This document shows, piece by piece, positions 24,546 to 33,261 of a stretch of 41,360 bases of DNA. The notes beneath the pieces are model-generated. The model did not search any database. It was not told the DNA's origin and was given only the letters and a program-made list of their open reading frames with translations. A program made the translations under genes and the position numbers. Source of the stretch: Anaerolineales bacterium UBA7227 (GTDB lineage: Bacteria; Chloroflexota; Anaerolineae; Anaerolineales; Villigracilaceae); NCBI GenBank assembly GCA_002473085.1, contig DKTP01000082.1:1-41360 (forward strand), in the 5' to 3' direction. Positions within the stretch are counted from its first letter, which is position 1. Every line of letters begins with the position of its first letter.

Positions 24546-24803
24546 ATGCTGCGCGAACGATTATTTGAACATATTGGCCTCGTCCTGGCGATTAGCGTCC
24601 TGTTGATGGTCGGGGGCGTAGTTTTACCGTTCCTGATGGTGATCCACGCGATCGAGTCCACGTTCTTCCTGAATTTTCTCGCGTACGGCATGTCCGTTTT
24701 GGGGTTGATGCTGGGCATTGTGAGCATTGTGAGCATCCGTCTCAAGCAAAAGCGCAAGGATGACGGGAGCCGCAATCCCTATCGCAACGACGGCGGGATC
24801 TGA
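24546..24803 (+). CDS. Small two-helix membrane protein of unknown function
   Basis: An 85-residue protein with two clear hydrophobic helices (about 8-32 and 38-64) joined by a short turn, followed by a basic, hydrophilic tail (RLKQKRKDDGSRNPYRNDGG) that should be cytoplasmic. It begins two bases after the system 2 ATPase stop with no visible ribosome binding site, so coupling is likely. I do not recognise a family. Its position suggests an accessory subunit or regulator of the ABC transporter, but this is inference. The smooth reading frame and membrane pattern make a chance frame unlikely. Confidence 0.65.
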   Translation: MLRERLFEHIGLVLAISVLLMVGGVVLPFLMVIHAIESTFFLNFLAYGMSVLGLMLGIVSIVSIRLKQKRKDDGSRNPYRNDGGI

Positions 24804-24859
24804 TCTCCGCCGGCCAGACAGCCTCGTTCGTTAACCAATTCCTTCATGGGAGAACGCTC

Positions 24860-25909
24860 GTGACCAGCGAAACCAAACCGCCCCTGCTCGAGGTCAGGAA
24901 CCTCAAAACCTATTTCTTCACGGAAGACGGCGTCATCAAGGCTGTGGACGGCGTGGACTTCTACGTCCGCCCGGGCGAAGTGCTTGGACTGGTGGGCGAA
25001 TCGGGCTGCGGAAAAAGCGTCACCTCCCTCTCCATCATGCGGTTGATTGGAACGCCCGGCAAGATCGTGGACGGCGAAATGCTCTTCGAAGGCAGGGACC
25101 TGGTCAAAGCTTCCGAAGCAGAGATGATGAAGATCCGCGGCAACCGCATCTCCATGATCTTCCAGCAACCCCAGTCCGCGCTCAACCCGGTCTTTCGCGC
25201 GGGCGACCAGATCTCGGAAGTCCTTCAGATCCACCAGGGACTCGACAAAAAAAACCGCCGGCAGCGGGCCGTCGAAATGCTCCGCATGGTGGGCATCCCC
25301 GAACCCGAGCGCCGCGCCGAAGCGTTTCCGCATGAACTTTCGGGCGGCATGGCCCAGCGCGTCATGATCGCCATGGCCCTGGCCTGCGCTCCCGACCTGC
25401 TCATCGCCGACGAACCCACCACCGCCCTCGACGTCACCATCCAGGCGCAGATCCTCGACCTGATGCGCGACCTGCGCGCCAAGATCGGCTCGGCGGTCAT
25501 CCTCATCACCCACGACCTGGGCGTGATCGCCGAAATGGCCGACCGCGTCGCCGTAATGTACGCCGGCGAGATCGTGGAAGAATCCCCGGTGGCGCAACTG
25601 TTCGACTCGCCGCATCATCCCTACACCATCGGCTTGATCGGCTCGGTGCCGGTCCTCGGGAAAGTGCGCGACCGACTGGACGTCATCCCCGGCTCGGTGC
25701 CAAACCTCGTCAACCTGCCGCCCGGCTGCCGCTTCGCCCCGCGCTGCCAGGCCCGCATAGACTACAACCTCTCCATCTGCACGGAAAAACGCCCTCCGCT
25801 GGCGGACATCGCCGAAGGCCACAAAGCCCGCTGCTGGCTGTACACCGACGCAGAGAACCACTCCGCCCCGCTGAAGAGCGGACAACCCTATGTCACGAAG
25901 CGAGAGTAG
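24860..25909 (+). CDS. Peptide-family ABC transporter ATPase (DppD-like), system 3
   Basis: A 349-residue ATPase. Motifs are Walker [11 protein letters not shown] loop [12 protein letters not shown], signature [15 protein letters not shown], Walker [12 protein letters not shown] and H-loop ITHD. The C-terminal extension has [18 protein letters not shown] and CW, plus a tail of about 20 residues. The start is a GTG with GGGAG eight bases upstream; there is no better in-frame ATG. It opens system 3, 56 bases after the small membrane protein, and probably continues the same transcript. Confidence 0.92.
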   Translation: MTSETKPPLLEVRNLKTYFFTEDGVIKAVDGVDFYVRPGEVLGLVGESGCGKSVTSLSIMRLIGTPGKIVDGEMLFEGRDLVKASEAEMMKIRGNRISMIFQQPQSALNPVFRAGDQISEVLQIHQGLDKKNRRQRAVEMLRMVGIPEPERRAEAFPHELSGGMAQRVMIAMALACAPDLLIADEPTTALDVTIQAQILDLMRDLRAKIGSAVILITHDLGVIAEMADRVAVMYAGEIVEESPVAQLFDSPHHPYTIGLIGSVPVLGKVRDRLDVIPGSVPNLVNLPPGCRFAPRCQARIDYNLSICTEKRPPLADIAEGHKARCWLYTDAENHSAPLKSGQPYVTKRE

Positions 25910-25913
25910 CGTC

Positions 25914-26906
<993 letters not shown>

Positions 26907-26937
26907 ACGCCGCTTGTTGGAAAGTTGATAATGAGAT

Positions 26938-26970
26938 AGGATTCGGGTCACGCCCGAATCCTGTTTTTTT
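26938..26970 (+). terminator. Intrinsic terminator after system 3 ATPases
   Basis: A perfect 10-bp stem, AGGATTCGGG/CCCGAATCCT, with a five-base loop is followed by seven T residues (26964-26970). It lies 31 bases after the ATPase stop and ends right at the ribosome binding site (AGGAG) of SBP3. It should end most transcripts of the ABC block, or attenuate entry into SBP3. Confidence 0.9.
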
Positions 26971-26981
26971 AGGAGACCGCC

Positions 26982-28934
26982 ATGCCCGTGTCGAACCGCC
27001 CGCTTCATGCCATCTTTGCGATTTTCATCCTGCTTTCACTGACGTTATCCGCCTGCCAGCCGGGGCAGGGCGGGACTTCCGCGCCGCCTCCGGCCCCCGC
27101 CGCCACGCAGACTCCCTCTCCCGCGTACACGCCCACCCCGCTCCCGCCGCGGACGCTGAACGTCTGCCTGGGCGCGGCGCCCAACACGTTGTACCCGCTC
27201 GGAGGTCCGAACGCCGCGGCGCGCAGCGTCCTCGAAGCCGTCTACGATGGGCCGTTCGACGCGCTCGGCTACGATTACAAGCCGGTCATCCTCGAAAAAA
27301 TGCCCAACCTGGAAGACGGCAGCGTGCAGCTGGCATCCGTCTCGGTGACGAACGGAAACGAAGTGGCGGACGCGGACGGGATCTTGACGATCCTCAAAGC
27401 GGGGACGCGCGTCCGCCCGGCCGGATGCCGGAGCGACGAGTGCGCGGTCGTCTTCGACGGGATCAACCCGCTCGCCATGGACGCCATGACCGTCATGTTC
27501 AAACTGAAGTCCGGCCTGCTCTGGTCCGACGGGACGCCGGTCACCGCCGAAGATTCCGCCTATGCCTTTACCCTCGCGAAAAACGAAGAGACGCCCGGCT
27601 CGAAATTCATCTTTGACCGCACGCAGTCTTACGAGGCCGTAGACGATCAGACGCTCCAATGGTGGGGCAAACCCGGTTTCATTGACCCGACCTATTTCGT
27701 CAACTTCTGGACGCCTCTGCCAAAACATGTGTGGGGACAACTTTCCGCGTCCGAGTTGCAAAAATCGGAACTCTCCTCGCGCGCCCCGATGGGATACGGC
27801 CCCTACGTCGTCAAAGAATGGAACGACGACAGCCTGCGGCTGACGAAGAATCCCTACTACTTCCGCGCCGCCGAGGGACTGCCCAAATTCGACGAACTGA
27901 TCTTCCGCATTGTCCCCAACGCGGAAGCGGCCATGGCCAACCTCATCAACGGGCGCTGCGACCTGATCGACTCCACCGTCAATCTCGACGCGCAAACCTC
28001 CCTGTTGAAAGAGATGGACCGCACCGGCCAGGCGCGGGCCTACTTTGGGCAGACGCCCACCCTCGAATGGCTGGCGCTGGGGATTTCCCCGGCCTCCTAC
28101 GACGACGGCGTCCAGGCCAAAGACCGTCCCGACTTCTTCGCCGACCCGCGCCTGCGGCAGGCGATCGCCTACTGTCTCGACCGCCAGGCGATTGTGAGCA
28201 ATGTCCTGTACGGCCTGGTGGACGTGCCAGACTCTTTTGCGGCCTCGGCCAGCCCGCTGCACGCCGCGTCCCTGCAAGCGTATCCATTCGACCCCGAAAA
28301 GGGCAAGCAACTCCTGAACAACATGGGCTGGCGCGACCACGACAACAACCCCGCCACGCCGCGACACGCCCAGGGCGTGGACCGCGTCGTCAACGGGACC
28401 GAACTGAACCTGACCTACATCGCAACATCGGCCGCGCAGCGGCGCCAGGTGGCCGACATCCTTTCCCAGTCCCTGATCGGATGCGGGATCGGCGTGAACG
28501 TCGTCCATCTTTCGCAGTTGGAATTCTACGCCGAGGGCCCGGCCGGCCCGCTCTTTGGGCGCAACTTTGACCTGGCTGAATTTGCCATGCACACGCCCTC
28601 CGTCCTGCCTGCCTGCGAGCGGTTCGCCTCCTTCGAGATTCCCTCGGCTGCCAACCATTGGGTCGGGACGAACGTCAGCGGGTACAAGAATCCCGAATAC
28701 GACGCGGCCTGCTCCTCGGCGCGTCAATCCCTGCCGAGCGAGGCCTCTCACGCCGAAAACTACCGCCTCGCCCAGGCCATCTTCGTCCAGGACCTGCCCG
28801 CCATCCCGCTCTTCTTCCGCATCGAGACGGCCGCGGCGCGCTTCGACTTCTGCAACTTCGCGCTCGATCCCACCGCTGCCAGCGATCTCTACAACATCGA
28901 AGCTTTCGATTACGGCGACGCCTGCCTGCCCTAA
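26982..28934 (+). CDS. Solute-binding lipoprotein, family 5, system 3
   Basis: A 650-residue lipoprotein with lipobox LSAC (C25) and a Pro/Thr-rich linker. The normal family order is kept: LNVCLGAAPNTLYPL, then KSGLLWSDGTPVTAEDSAYAF, then GYGPYVVKEW, then FDELIFRIVPNAEAAMANL, then RLRQAIAYCLDRQAIV, then the C-terminal lobe ending LPAIPLFFRIE. It has an unusual number of cysteines for a binding protein (for instance CRSDEC, GRCDL, CGI, ACERF, AACSS, FCNF), which could form disulfides outside the cell. AGGAGA precedes the ATG. No permease genes are linked; it likely delivers to another permease pair. Terminators lie on both sides, so it may be expressed by read-through or an unseen promoter. 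Confidence 0.9.
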   Translation: MPVSNRPLHAIFAIFILLSLTLSACQPGQGGTSAPPPAPAATQTPSPAYTPTPLPPRTLNVCLGAAPNTLYPLGGPNAAARSVLEAVYDGPFDALGYDYKPVILEKMPNLEDGSVQLASVSVTNGNEVADADGILTILKAGTRVRPAGCRSDECAVVFDGINPLAMDAMTVMFKLKSGLLWSDGTPVTAEDSAYAFTLAKNEETPGSKFIFDRTQSYEAVDDQTLQWWGKPGFIDPTYFVNFWTPLPKHVWGQLSASELQKSELSSRAPMGYGPYVVKEWNDDSLRLTKNPYYFRAAEGLPKFDELIFRIVPNAEAAMANLINGRCDLIDSTVNLDAQTSLLKEMDRTGQARAYFGQTPTLEWLALGISPASYDDGVQAKDRPDFFADPRLRQAIAYCLDRQAIVSNVLYGLVDVPDSFAASASPLHAASLQAYPFDPEKGKQLLNNMGWRDHDNNPATPRHAQGVDRVVNGTELNLTYIATSAAQRRQVADILSQSLIGCGIGVNVVHLSQLEFYAEGPAGPLFGRNFDLAEFAMHTPSVLPACERFASFEIPSAANHWVGTNVSGYKNPEYDAACSSARQSLPSEASHAENYRLAQAIFVQDLPAIPLFFRIETAAARFDFCNFALDPTAASDLYNIEAFDYGDACLP

Positions 28935-28941
28935 CAAAATT

Positions 28942-28976
28942 AGAAACCTGGTTTCGCGAGGAATCAGGTTTCTTTT
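28942..28976 (+). terminator. Intrinsic terminator after SBP3
   Basis: AGAAACCTG (28942-28950) pairs perfectly with CAGGTTTCT (28965-28973) around a 14-base loop; a short T-run follows the stem. It begins eight bases after the SBP3 stop and closes the ABC transporter block. Confidence 0.75.
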
Positions 28977-28978
28977 GC

Positions 28979-28991
28979 TATAATCGCCCCA
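28979..28991 (+). promoter_or_regulatory. -10 box placing transcription start at the response regulator ATG
   Basis: A perfect TATAAT at 28979-28984 lies six bases before the ATG at 28991, so transcription should begin on or next to the A of the start codon and give a leaderless mRNA. No Shine-Dalgarno sequence exists. The layout TATnAT-N6-ATG is the same as that of the histidine kinase gene at 2412. Confidence 0.6.
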
Positions 28992-30049
28992 TGTCATCTC
29001 CCCGCATCCTCCTCGTGGATGACCAGCGCGACATCCTGCGCCTGCTCCACGCCACCCTCGATACGCTGGGACATAAGCTCGAGATCTACGAAGCGCCCTC
29101 CGGCGAGGAAGCCCTGCTCGAAGCCGCGCGCCATCGTTTCGACCTGCTGGTCTCCGATTACAAATTGCCCGGCATCACCGGCGTGGAATTGATGAAGAAG
29201 GTGCGCGTCAAAAACCCCGACGTGCGCTCCATTCTCATCACCGCCATGACCGACAAAAAGACGCGCGACGAGATGCTGGCGGCCGGGGCCATGGCCATGT
29301 TCGACAAGCCCATTCCGCTCGCCGATTTCCTCGACGTGGTGGAGCGCGCCCTCGGCCTCAAACGCACCATCCTGCCGCCCGAAGACGAAAAAGTGGAAGC
29401 CAGCCGCGAGACCATCGCGGACCTGCTCACCAAACTCCGCAGGAAAACGAACGCGCAGGCGGTCTACCTGCTCAGCGACCGCGGGCGCATCCTCGAGCGC
29501 GCTGGCGACCTGTACGACTCCAGCATGGAAGTCTCCCTGCTCTCGGCAATCATGGCGATCTTCGCGGCCGGGCAGAAAGTCTCGCGCTTCATCCACCAGG
29601 GAGGCCCCAACCATTATCACGTCTTCAGCGGCGGCGACCACGACCTGATCCTCATCCCCGTCGACGCGCTCTACGGCCTGCTGGTGGCCGGGGAGGGACT
29701 GACCGCCCCGGACCACATCCTCAAAAACGTAAACGCCATGCTGGACGTCCGCGAGGCGATGGAGAAGGCGCTCCGCTCGATGGGCATGCCCACCGCCCCG
29801 GCGGAGGAGACGCCGCGTCCGCTGACGCCCATCTCGGCCGCGGTCAACGTCCCCACGCAGGACATCGAAAACCTCTTCGCCCAGAAGAAGCAAAAGATCA
29901 AGGCGCGCGACGCCGACGCCTTCTGGGACGAAGCCGTGGAAAAACACGGCAACCCGCCGCTTCACCCCGACGTCATTTCCTACGAACAGGCCAAACAACT
30001 CGGCATCGCGCCCAGGGGACGGACCAAGCCGCTCGTTTCCAAACCGTGA
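28991..30049 (+). CDS. Response regulator with roadblock/LC7-like domain
   Basis: A 352-residue cytoplasmic protein. Residues 1-125 form a CheY-like receiver with the acidic pair D10-D11, phosphoacceptor D56 (LLVSDYKLPG), a Thr at 84 and K106 (FDKPIP). Residues about 137-240 resemble a roadblock/LC7 domain (QAVYLLSDRGRILERAGDL ... LILIPVDALYGLLV), the fold found in MglB-type regulators of small GTPases. The rest is a low-complexity linker and a short conserved-looking C-terminus (DAFWDEAVEKHGNPPLHPD). No DNA-binding domain is present, so output should be through protein contacts, perhaps with a Ras-like GTPase encoded elsewhere. The ATG at 28991 is chosen; open frame further upstream overlaps SBP3. 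Confidence 0.85.
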   Translation: MSSPRILLVDDQRDILRLLHATLDTLGHKLEIYEAPSGEEALLEAARHRFDLLVSDYKLPGITGVELMKKVRVKNPDVRSILITAMTDKKTRDEMLAAGAMAMFDKPIPLADFLDVVERALGLKRTILPPEDEKVEASRETIADLLTKLRRKTNAQAVYLLSDRGRILERAGDLYDSSMEVSLLSAIMAIFAAGQKVSRFIHQGGPNHYHVFSGGDHDLILIPVDALYGLLVAGEGLTAPDHILKNVNAMLDVREAMEKALRSMGMPTAPAEETPRPLTPISAAVNVPTQDIENLFAQKKQKIKARDADAFWDEAVEKHGNPPLHPDVISYEQAKQLGIAPRGRTKPLVSKP

Positions 30050-30051
30050 CA

Positions 30052-30080
30052 TTGCCCGCCCGCCGTCCCTGTGATACAAT
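30052..30080 (+). promoter_or_regulatory. Promoter of tRNA-Gln
   Basis: TTGCCC at 30052-30057 and TACAAT at 30075-30080 have the ideal 17-bp spacing. The predicted start near 30087 lies five bases before the mature tRNA 5' end. It begins right after the response regulator stop. Confidence 0.65.
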
Positions 30081-30091
30081 CCCGCCCGCAC

Positions 30092-30162
30092 TGGGGCGTG
30101 GTGCAATGGCAGCACACCAGACTTTGGATCTGTGGATCTTGGTTCGAATCCAGGCGCCCCAG
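30092..30162 (+). tRNA. tRNA-Gln (anticodon TTG)
   Basis: A 71-base cloverleaf. The acceptor stem is TGGGGCG with CGCCCCA and a G discriminator; the D arm has stem GTGC/GCAC; the anticodon loop CTTTGGA has anticodon TTG at 30124-30126; the T arm is CTTGG-TTCGAAT-CCAGG. The TGGGGnn acceptor start is typical of tRNA-Gln. The outermost anticodon-stem pair is C-T, a mismatch. CCA is not encoded. The gene has its own promoter and terminator. Confidence 0.95.
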
Positions 30163-30174
30163 CCTCTTAAACAT

Positions 30175-30196
30175 CCCGCGCAGGCGGGGCTTTTTT
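30175..30196 (+). terminator. Intrinsic terminator of tRNA-Gln
   Basis: A five-bp GC stem CCCGC/GCGGG with a GCAG loop is followed, after GC, by six T residues (30191-30196), twelve bases after the tRNA 3' end. Confidence 0.8.
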
Positions 30197-30200
30197 CCCG

Positions 30201-30239
30201 ACAGGCTCGCCCCCGCCGCGGCGGATGCAGCCTGTTTTT
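30201..30239 (+). terminator. Second stem-loop with T-run before glmU
   Basis: ACAGGCT (30201-30207) pairs with AGCCTGT (30229-30235), with a self-complementary GC core inside the loop (CCGCCGCGGCGG), followed by TTTTT. It stands 17 bases before the glmU start and could be a back-up terminator for the tRNA transcript or a glmU leader structure. Confidence 0.5.
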
Positions 30240-30255
30240 ATTTTAGGAGCCGCTT

Positions 30256-31617
30256 ATGAAAATCACCGCCATCCTTCTCGCCGCCGGACAGGGCACGCGC
30301 ATGAAGTCGGACCTGCCGAAGGTGCTCATCCCCGTTTTGGGACGCCCGATGATCTGGCACGCGCTGGAAGCCGTGAAGCAGGCCTCGAACGAGACGCCGG
30401 TCGTGGTGATCGGACACGGCGCGGAAAAAGTGACCGACTACCTCGGCGATTCGGCGCGCACCGTCGTCCAGGACCCGCAGCTGGGGACGGCTCACGCCGT
30501 GATGCAGGCCGCTCCGCTTCTGCGCGGGACGGGAGGGCTGGTCCTCGTCTGCTACGCCGACATGCCCCTCCTGCGCGGCGAGACGCTGGCGCGCCTGGTC
30601 GAAAAACAAAAAGCCAGCCGCGGCCCCATCTCCATGCTGACGGTCTTCAACGACGACCCGCACGGGTTCGGGCGCGTCGTCCGCGCCGCGGATGGGACGG
30701 TGCAGGCCATCGTCGAGGAGTACGTCGCCACCGAGGAGCAGAAGCGGATCAAGGAACTGAACGTCGGCGCGTACTGCTTCGACGCGGATTGGCTGTGGGA
30801 CGCCTTGACCCGCATCGAGAAGAATCCGCAGAAAGGCGAATACTACCTGACCGACGCGGTCGAGGTGGCGGTGAAATCGGGGTTGACGGTGCAGGCCGAG
30901 GTCATGGAAGACGCGGAGGAGGCGGTCGGCGTCAACACGCGCGTCCACCTGGCGGAGGTCGAAGCGGAGATGCGTCGGCGCGTCAACCTGGGTCACATGC
31001 TGAACGGCGTCACGTTGATCGATCCCGCGTCGACGTACATCGAGGTCGGCGTCGAGATCGGACGCGACACGGTCGTCTGGCCGAACACGTACCTGCACGG
31101 CGGGACCGCGATCGGCGAGGCGAACGTCATCGGGCCGAACACGCTCATCCGCGATTCGAAGATCGGGAATCGCTGCAAGGTGTTGATGTCTGTGATGGAG
31201 GGCGCGCGGCTCGAAGACGACGTGGACATGGGGCCGTTCGCGCGGCTGCGGAAAGGCGCGCATCTCGGCAGCCGCGTCCACATGGGAAATTTTGGCGAGG
31301 TGAAGGACTCGTACCTGCACGACGGCGTGAAGATGGGACACTTCTCGTACATCGGCAACGCCGACATCGGTTCGGGGACGAACATCGGCGCGGGGACGAT
31401 CACCTGCAATTACGACGGCGAGAAGAAGCATCCCACCGTCATCGGCGAGAACGTCTTCATCGGCTCGGACACGATGCTGGTGGCGCCGGTGAACCTCGGC
31501 GACGGCGCGCGCACGGGCGCGGGCGCGGTGGTGACGAAGGACGTCCCGCCCGACACATTGGTCGTGGGAATCCCCGCGCGGGCGATCCGTAAGGTGAGTG
31601 GGAAGAAGGAAAGATGA
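30256..31617 (+). CDS. glmU: Bifunctional GlmU: GlcNAc-1-P uridyltransferase / GlcN-1-P acetyltransferase
   Basis: This enzyme makes UDP-N-acetylglucosamine for peptidoglycan in two steps: acetylation of glucosamine-1-phosphate with acetyl-CoA, then uridylylation with UTP. The 453-residue protein has the N-terminal nucleotidyltransferase motif LAAGQGTRMKSDLPKVL (9-25), the GTAHA segment (QLGTAHAV) and a GEYYLTD segment. The C-terminal left-handed beta-helix hexapeptide repeats run from about 255, including GPFARLRKGAHLGS and GAGTITCNYDGEKKHPT. TAGGAG lies before the ATG. The last codons run into short GATGAAA repeats, so the extreme C-terminus may have been altered by repeat growth. Confidence 0.95.
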   Translation: MKITAILLAAGQGTRMKSDLPKVLIPVLGRPMIWHALEAVKQASNETPVVVIGHGAEKVTDYLGDSARTVVQDPQLGTAHAVMQAAPLLRGTGGLVLVCYADMPLLRGETLARLVEKQKASRGPISMLTVFNDDPHGFGRVVRAADGTVQAIVEEYVATEEQKRIKELNVGAYCFDADWLWDALTRIEKNPQKGEYYLTDAVEVAVKSGLTVQAEVMEDAEEAVGVNTRVHLAEVEAEMRRRVNLGHMLNGVTLIDPASTYIEVGVEIGRDTVVWPNTYLHGGTAIGEANVIGPNTLIRDSKIGNRCKVLMSVMEGARLEDDVDMGPFARLRKGAHLGSRVHMGNFGEVKDSYLHDGVKMGHFSYIGNADIGSGTNIGAGTITCNYDGEKKHPTVIGENVFIGSDTMLVAPVNLGDGARTGAGAVVTKDVPPDTLVVGIPARAIRKVSGKKER

Positions 31618-31660
31618 AAGATGAATGCCATGTTTCTTTTCTTCATCGCAAGGAGACTGA

Positions 31661-32065
31661 ATGATCAGCGAAGATTACAAGACATTAATTAACCTCGCCG
31701 ACAAAGCGCGGGAACTCGCCTATGTGCCGTATTCGAAATATCCCGTCGGCGCGGCGCTGCGGACGAAGAGCGGAAAAATCTACACGGGCGTCAACATCGA
31801 GAACGCGGCCTATCCCAGCGGAGTCTGCGCGGAACGCGTCGCAATCTTCAAAGCCGTCTCGGAAGGCGAGCGCGAGTTCGACGTCATCGCGGTCGTCACC
31901 GATAACGGCGGCTCGCCCTGCGGCGGATGCCGCCAGGTGATGGCGGAATTCGGCCTGGAGACTGCCGTCCTGCTCGCGAACGGAAAGGGCGAGATCGTCA
32001 CAGAGACGACTGTCGCCGGGCTGCTGCCCGGAGCGTTCACGCCGGAGTGGCTGCCGCGCCGATGA
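31661..32065 (+). CDS. cdd: Cytidine deaminase
   Basis: This enzyme hydrolytically deaminates cytidine and deoxycytidine to uridine and deoxyuridine in pyrimidine salvage. The 134-residue protein is the normal length for the tetrameric type. Zinc ligands are C56 in SGVCAERVA, with catalytic E58, and C87 and C90 in SPCGGCRQ. The N-terminal substrate motif YVPYSKYPVGAAL and VNIENAAYPS are also typical. AAGGAGA precedes the ATG. It lies 43 bases after glmU and 72 bases before recO; the latter gap is mostly a heptamer array. Confidence 0.95.
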   Translation: MISEDYKTLINLADKARELAYVPYSKYPVGAALRTKSGKIYTGVNIENAAYPSGVCAERVAIFKAVSEGEREFDVIAVVTDNGGSPCGGCRQVMAEFGLETAVLLANGKGEIVTETTVAGLLPGAFTPEWLPRR

Positions 32066-32082
32066 TCCGAGAACGGCGGCCG

Positions 32083-32138
32083 CTCTCTGCTCCCCGCTCC
32101 CTGCTCCCTGCTCTCTACTCTCTTCTCTCTGTTCTCTA
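32083..32138. repeat. Heptanucleotide tandem array (CTCYCTR)n ending in the recO start
   Basis: Eight unbroken 7-bp units (CTCTCTG, CTCCCCG, CTCCCTG twice, CTCTCTA, CTCTCTT, CTCTCTG, TTCTCTA) run from 32083 to 32138. The last base of the last unit is the A of the recO ATG. The strand is almost purely pyrimidine, so no Shine-Dalgarno sequence can exist. A polypurine/polypyrimidine tract like this may form unusual DNA structure and may slip, changing spacing upstream of recO. Confidence 0.9.
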
Positions 32139-32896
32139 TGGACAAACCCCGCTCCCTCCGCGTCGAAGCCGTCGTCCTGCGCCACAGCGATTTTGGCGAG
32201 GCCGACCGCCTGCTCACGCTCTACACCCGCGAGCAGGGAAAAACGCGCGCGGTCGCGAAGGGCGTGCGCAAGATCGCCTCGCGCAAAGCGGGACACCTCG
32301 AACCCTTCACCCGCGTCAAACTGCAACTGGCGCGCGGACGCGACCTCTTCATCGTCACCCAGGCCGAGACGGTGGACGCCTACCCCGCGTTGCGCGTCGA
32401 CCTGACCCTGACCGGCTACGCGGCCTACGTCCTGGAACTGATTGACCGCTTCGTCCCCGACGAAGAAAGCGCGTCGCCGTCCCTCTACCGCCTCCTCACC
32501 GAGACGTTGTCTCGCCTCGACGCCGGGGAGAACCCCTGGCTGACGGTCCGCTCCTGCGAAATGCGCCTGCTCGACCTTCTGGGATTCCGCCCGCGGCTCT
32601 TCGAATGCGCCAACTGCGGGAACGAGATCCAGCCTGAAGACCAGTTCTTCTCCGCCGCGCTGGGAGGCGCCGTCTGTCCCCGCTGCGGACAGGGACTGCC
32701 GCGCCTGTGGCCCGTCTCGGTGGACGCGCTGAAATACCTGCGTCACTTCCAGCGCAGCGACCACCGCGCCGCGGCGCGCGCCCGTCCCGACGCGGAGACG
32801 CAAAAAGAGATCGAAGCCGTGATGCAGGGCTACTTCCAATATTTGCTGGAGAGGGAACTGAACACCCCCGGGTTCATCAAACAGATCGCAAACTGA
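32138..32896 (+). CDS. recO: DNA repair and recombination protein RecO
   Basis: RecO loads RecA on SSB-coated single-stranded DNA together with RecR and anneals complementary strands. The 252-residue protein has an N-terminal OB fold (VEAVVLRHSDFGEADRLLTLYTREQGK, about 9-35, and KGVRKIASRKAG), a helical middle part, and a zinc module with CANCGNEI and CPRCGQ at about 160-190. Motifs and length are normal. The ATG at 32138 is the last element of a heptamer array and has no ribosome binding site, so expression could depend on that array. Confidence 0.92.
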   Translation: MDKPRSLRVEAVVLRHSDFGEADRLLTLYTREQGKTRAVAKGVRKIASRKAGHLEPFTRVKLQLARGRDLFIVTQAETVDAYPALRVDLTLTGYAAYVLELIDRFVPDEESASPSLYRLLTETLSRLDAGENPWLTVRSCEMRLLDLLGFRPRLFECANCGNEIQPEDQFFSAALGGAVCPRCGQGLPRLWPVSVDALKYLRHFQRSDHRAAARARPDAETQKEIEAVMQGYFQYLLERELNTPGFIKQIAN

Positions 32897-33261
32897 TCCA
32901 CAGACGACACAGATCGCACGAAAACAGGTTCTCTGATGGCGGCCCCGGCAGTTGCCCTGCTGTGCGGCGGCAGAAAATCCATCCGCAGATAACGTTGATT
33001 TCCCTTTGAAAAATCTCTCTACCGTACAACCGCCATCGCGAATGCCGCGAACACCTGCACTTGCGCCAGGTGCAAGTGTGGGCGAACCCTTGCGCCGTCC
33101 GCAAGGACAGGTGTGGCGCGAAATTTTGTTTTTTCAGCCGAAAAATTCGCGTTATTCGCGCTATTCGCGATAAAAAAGCCTGACGATTCCTGCCATGTAC
33201 GATAGAGAATGAAAAATTTAAATCTGCGTAATCAGTGAAATCTGCGGATTATTTCCGACTC
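32897..33261. other. Gene-free, hairpin-rich region with period-9 repeats
   Basis: This 365-base gap between convergent genes holds no convincing gene. The left end (32896-32925, ATCC-CAGA-CAC-GAT pattern) and the reverse complement of the right end (33217-33252) match in register with several mismatches, so the segment has degenerate inverted ends. Inside are perfect 7-bp stems CACTTGC/GCAAGTG (33058-33078) and CCTTGCG/CGCAAGG (33088-33106), and three nonamers ATTCGCGTT, ATTCGCGCT and ATTCGCGAT at about 33145-33171. It may act as a bidirectional terminator, a decayed mobile repeat or a structured RNA. Confidence 0.5.
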
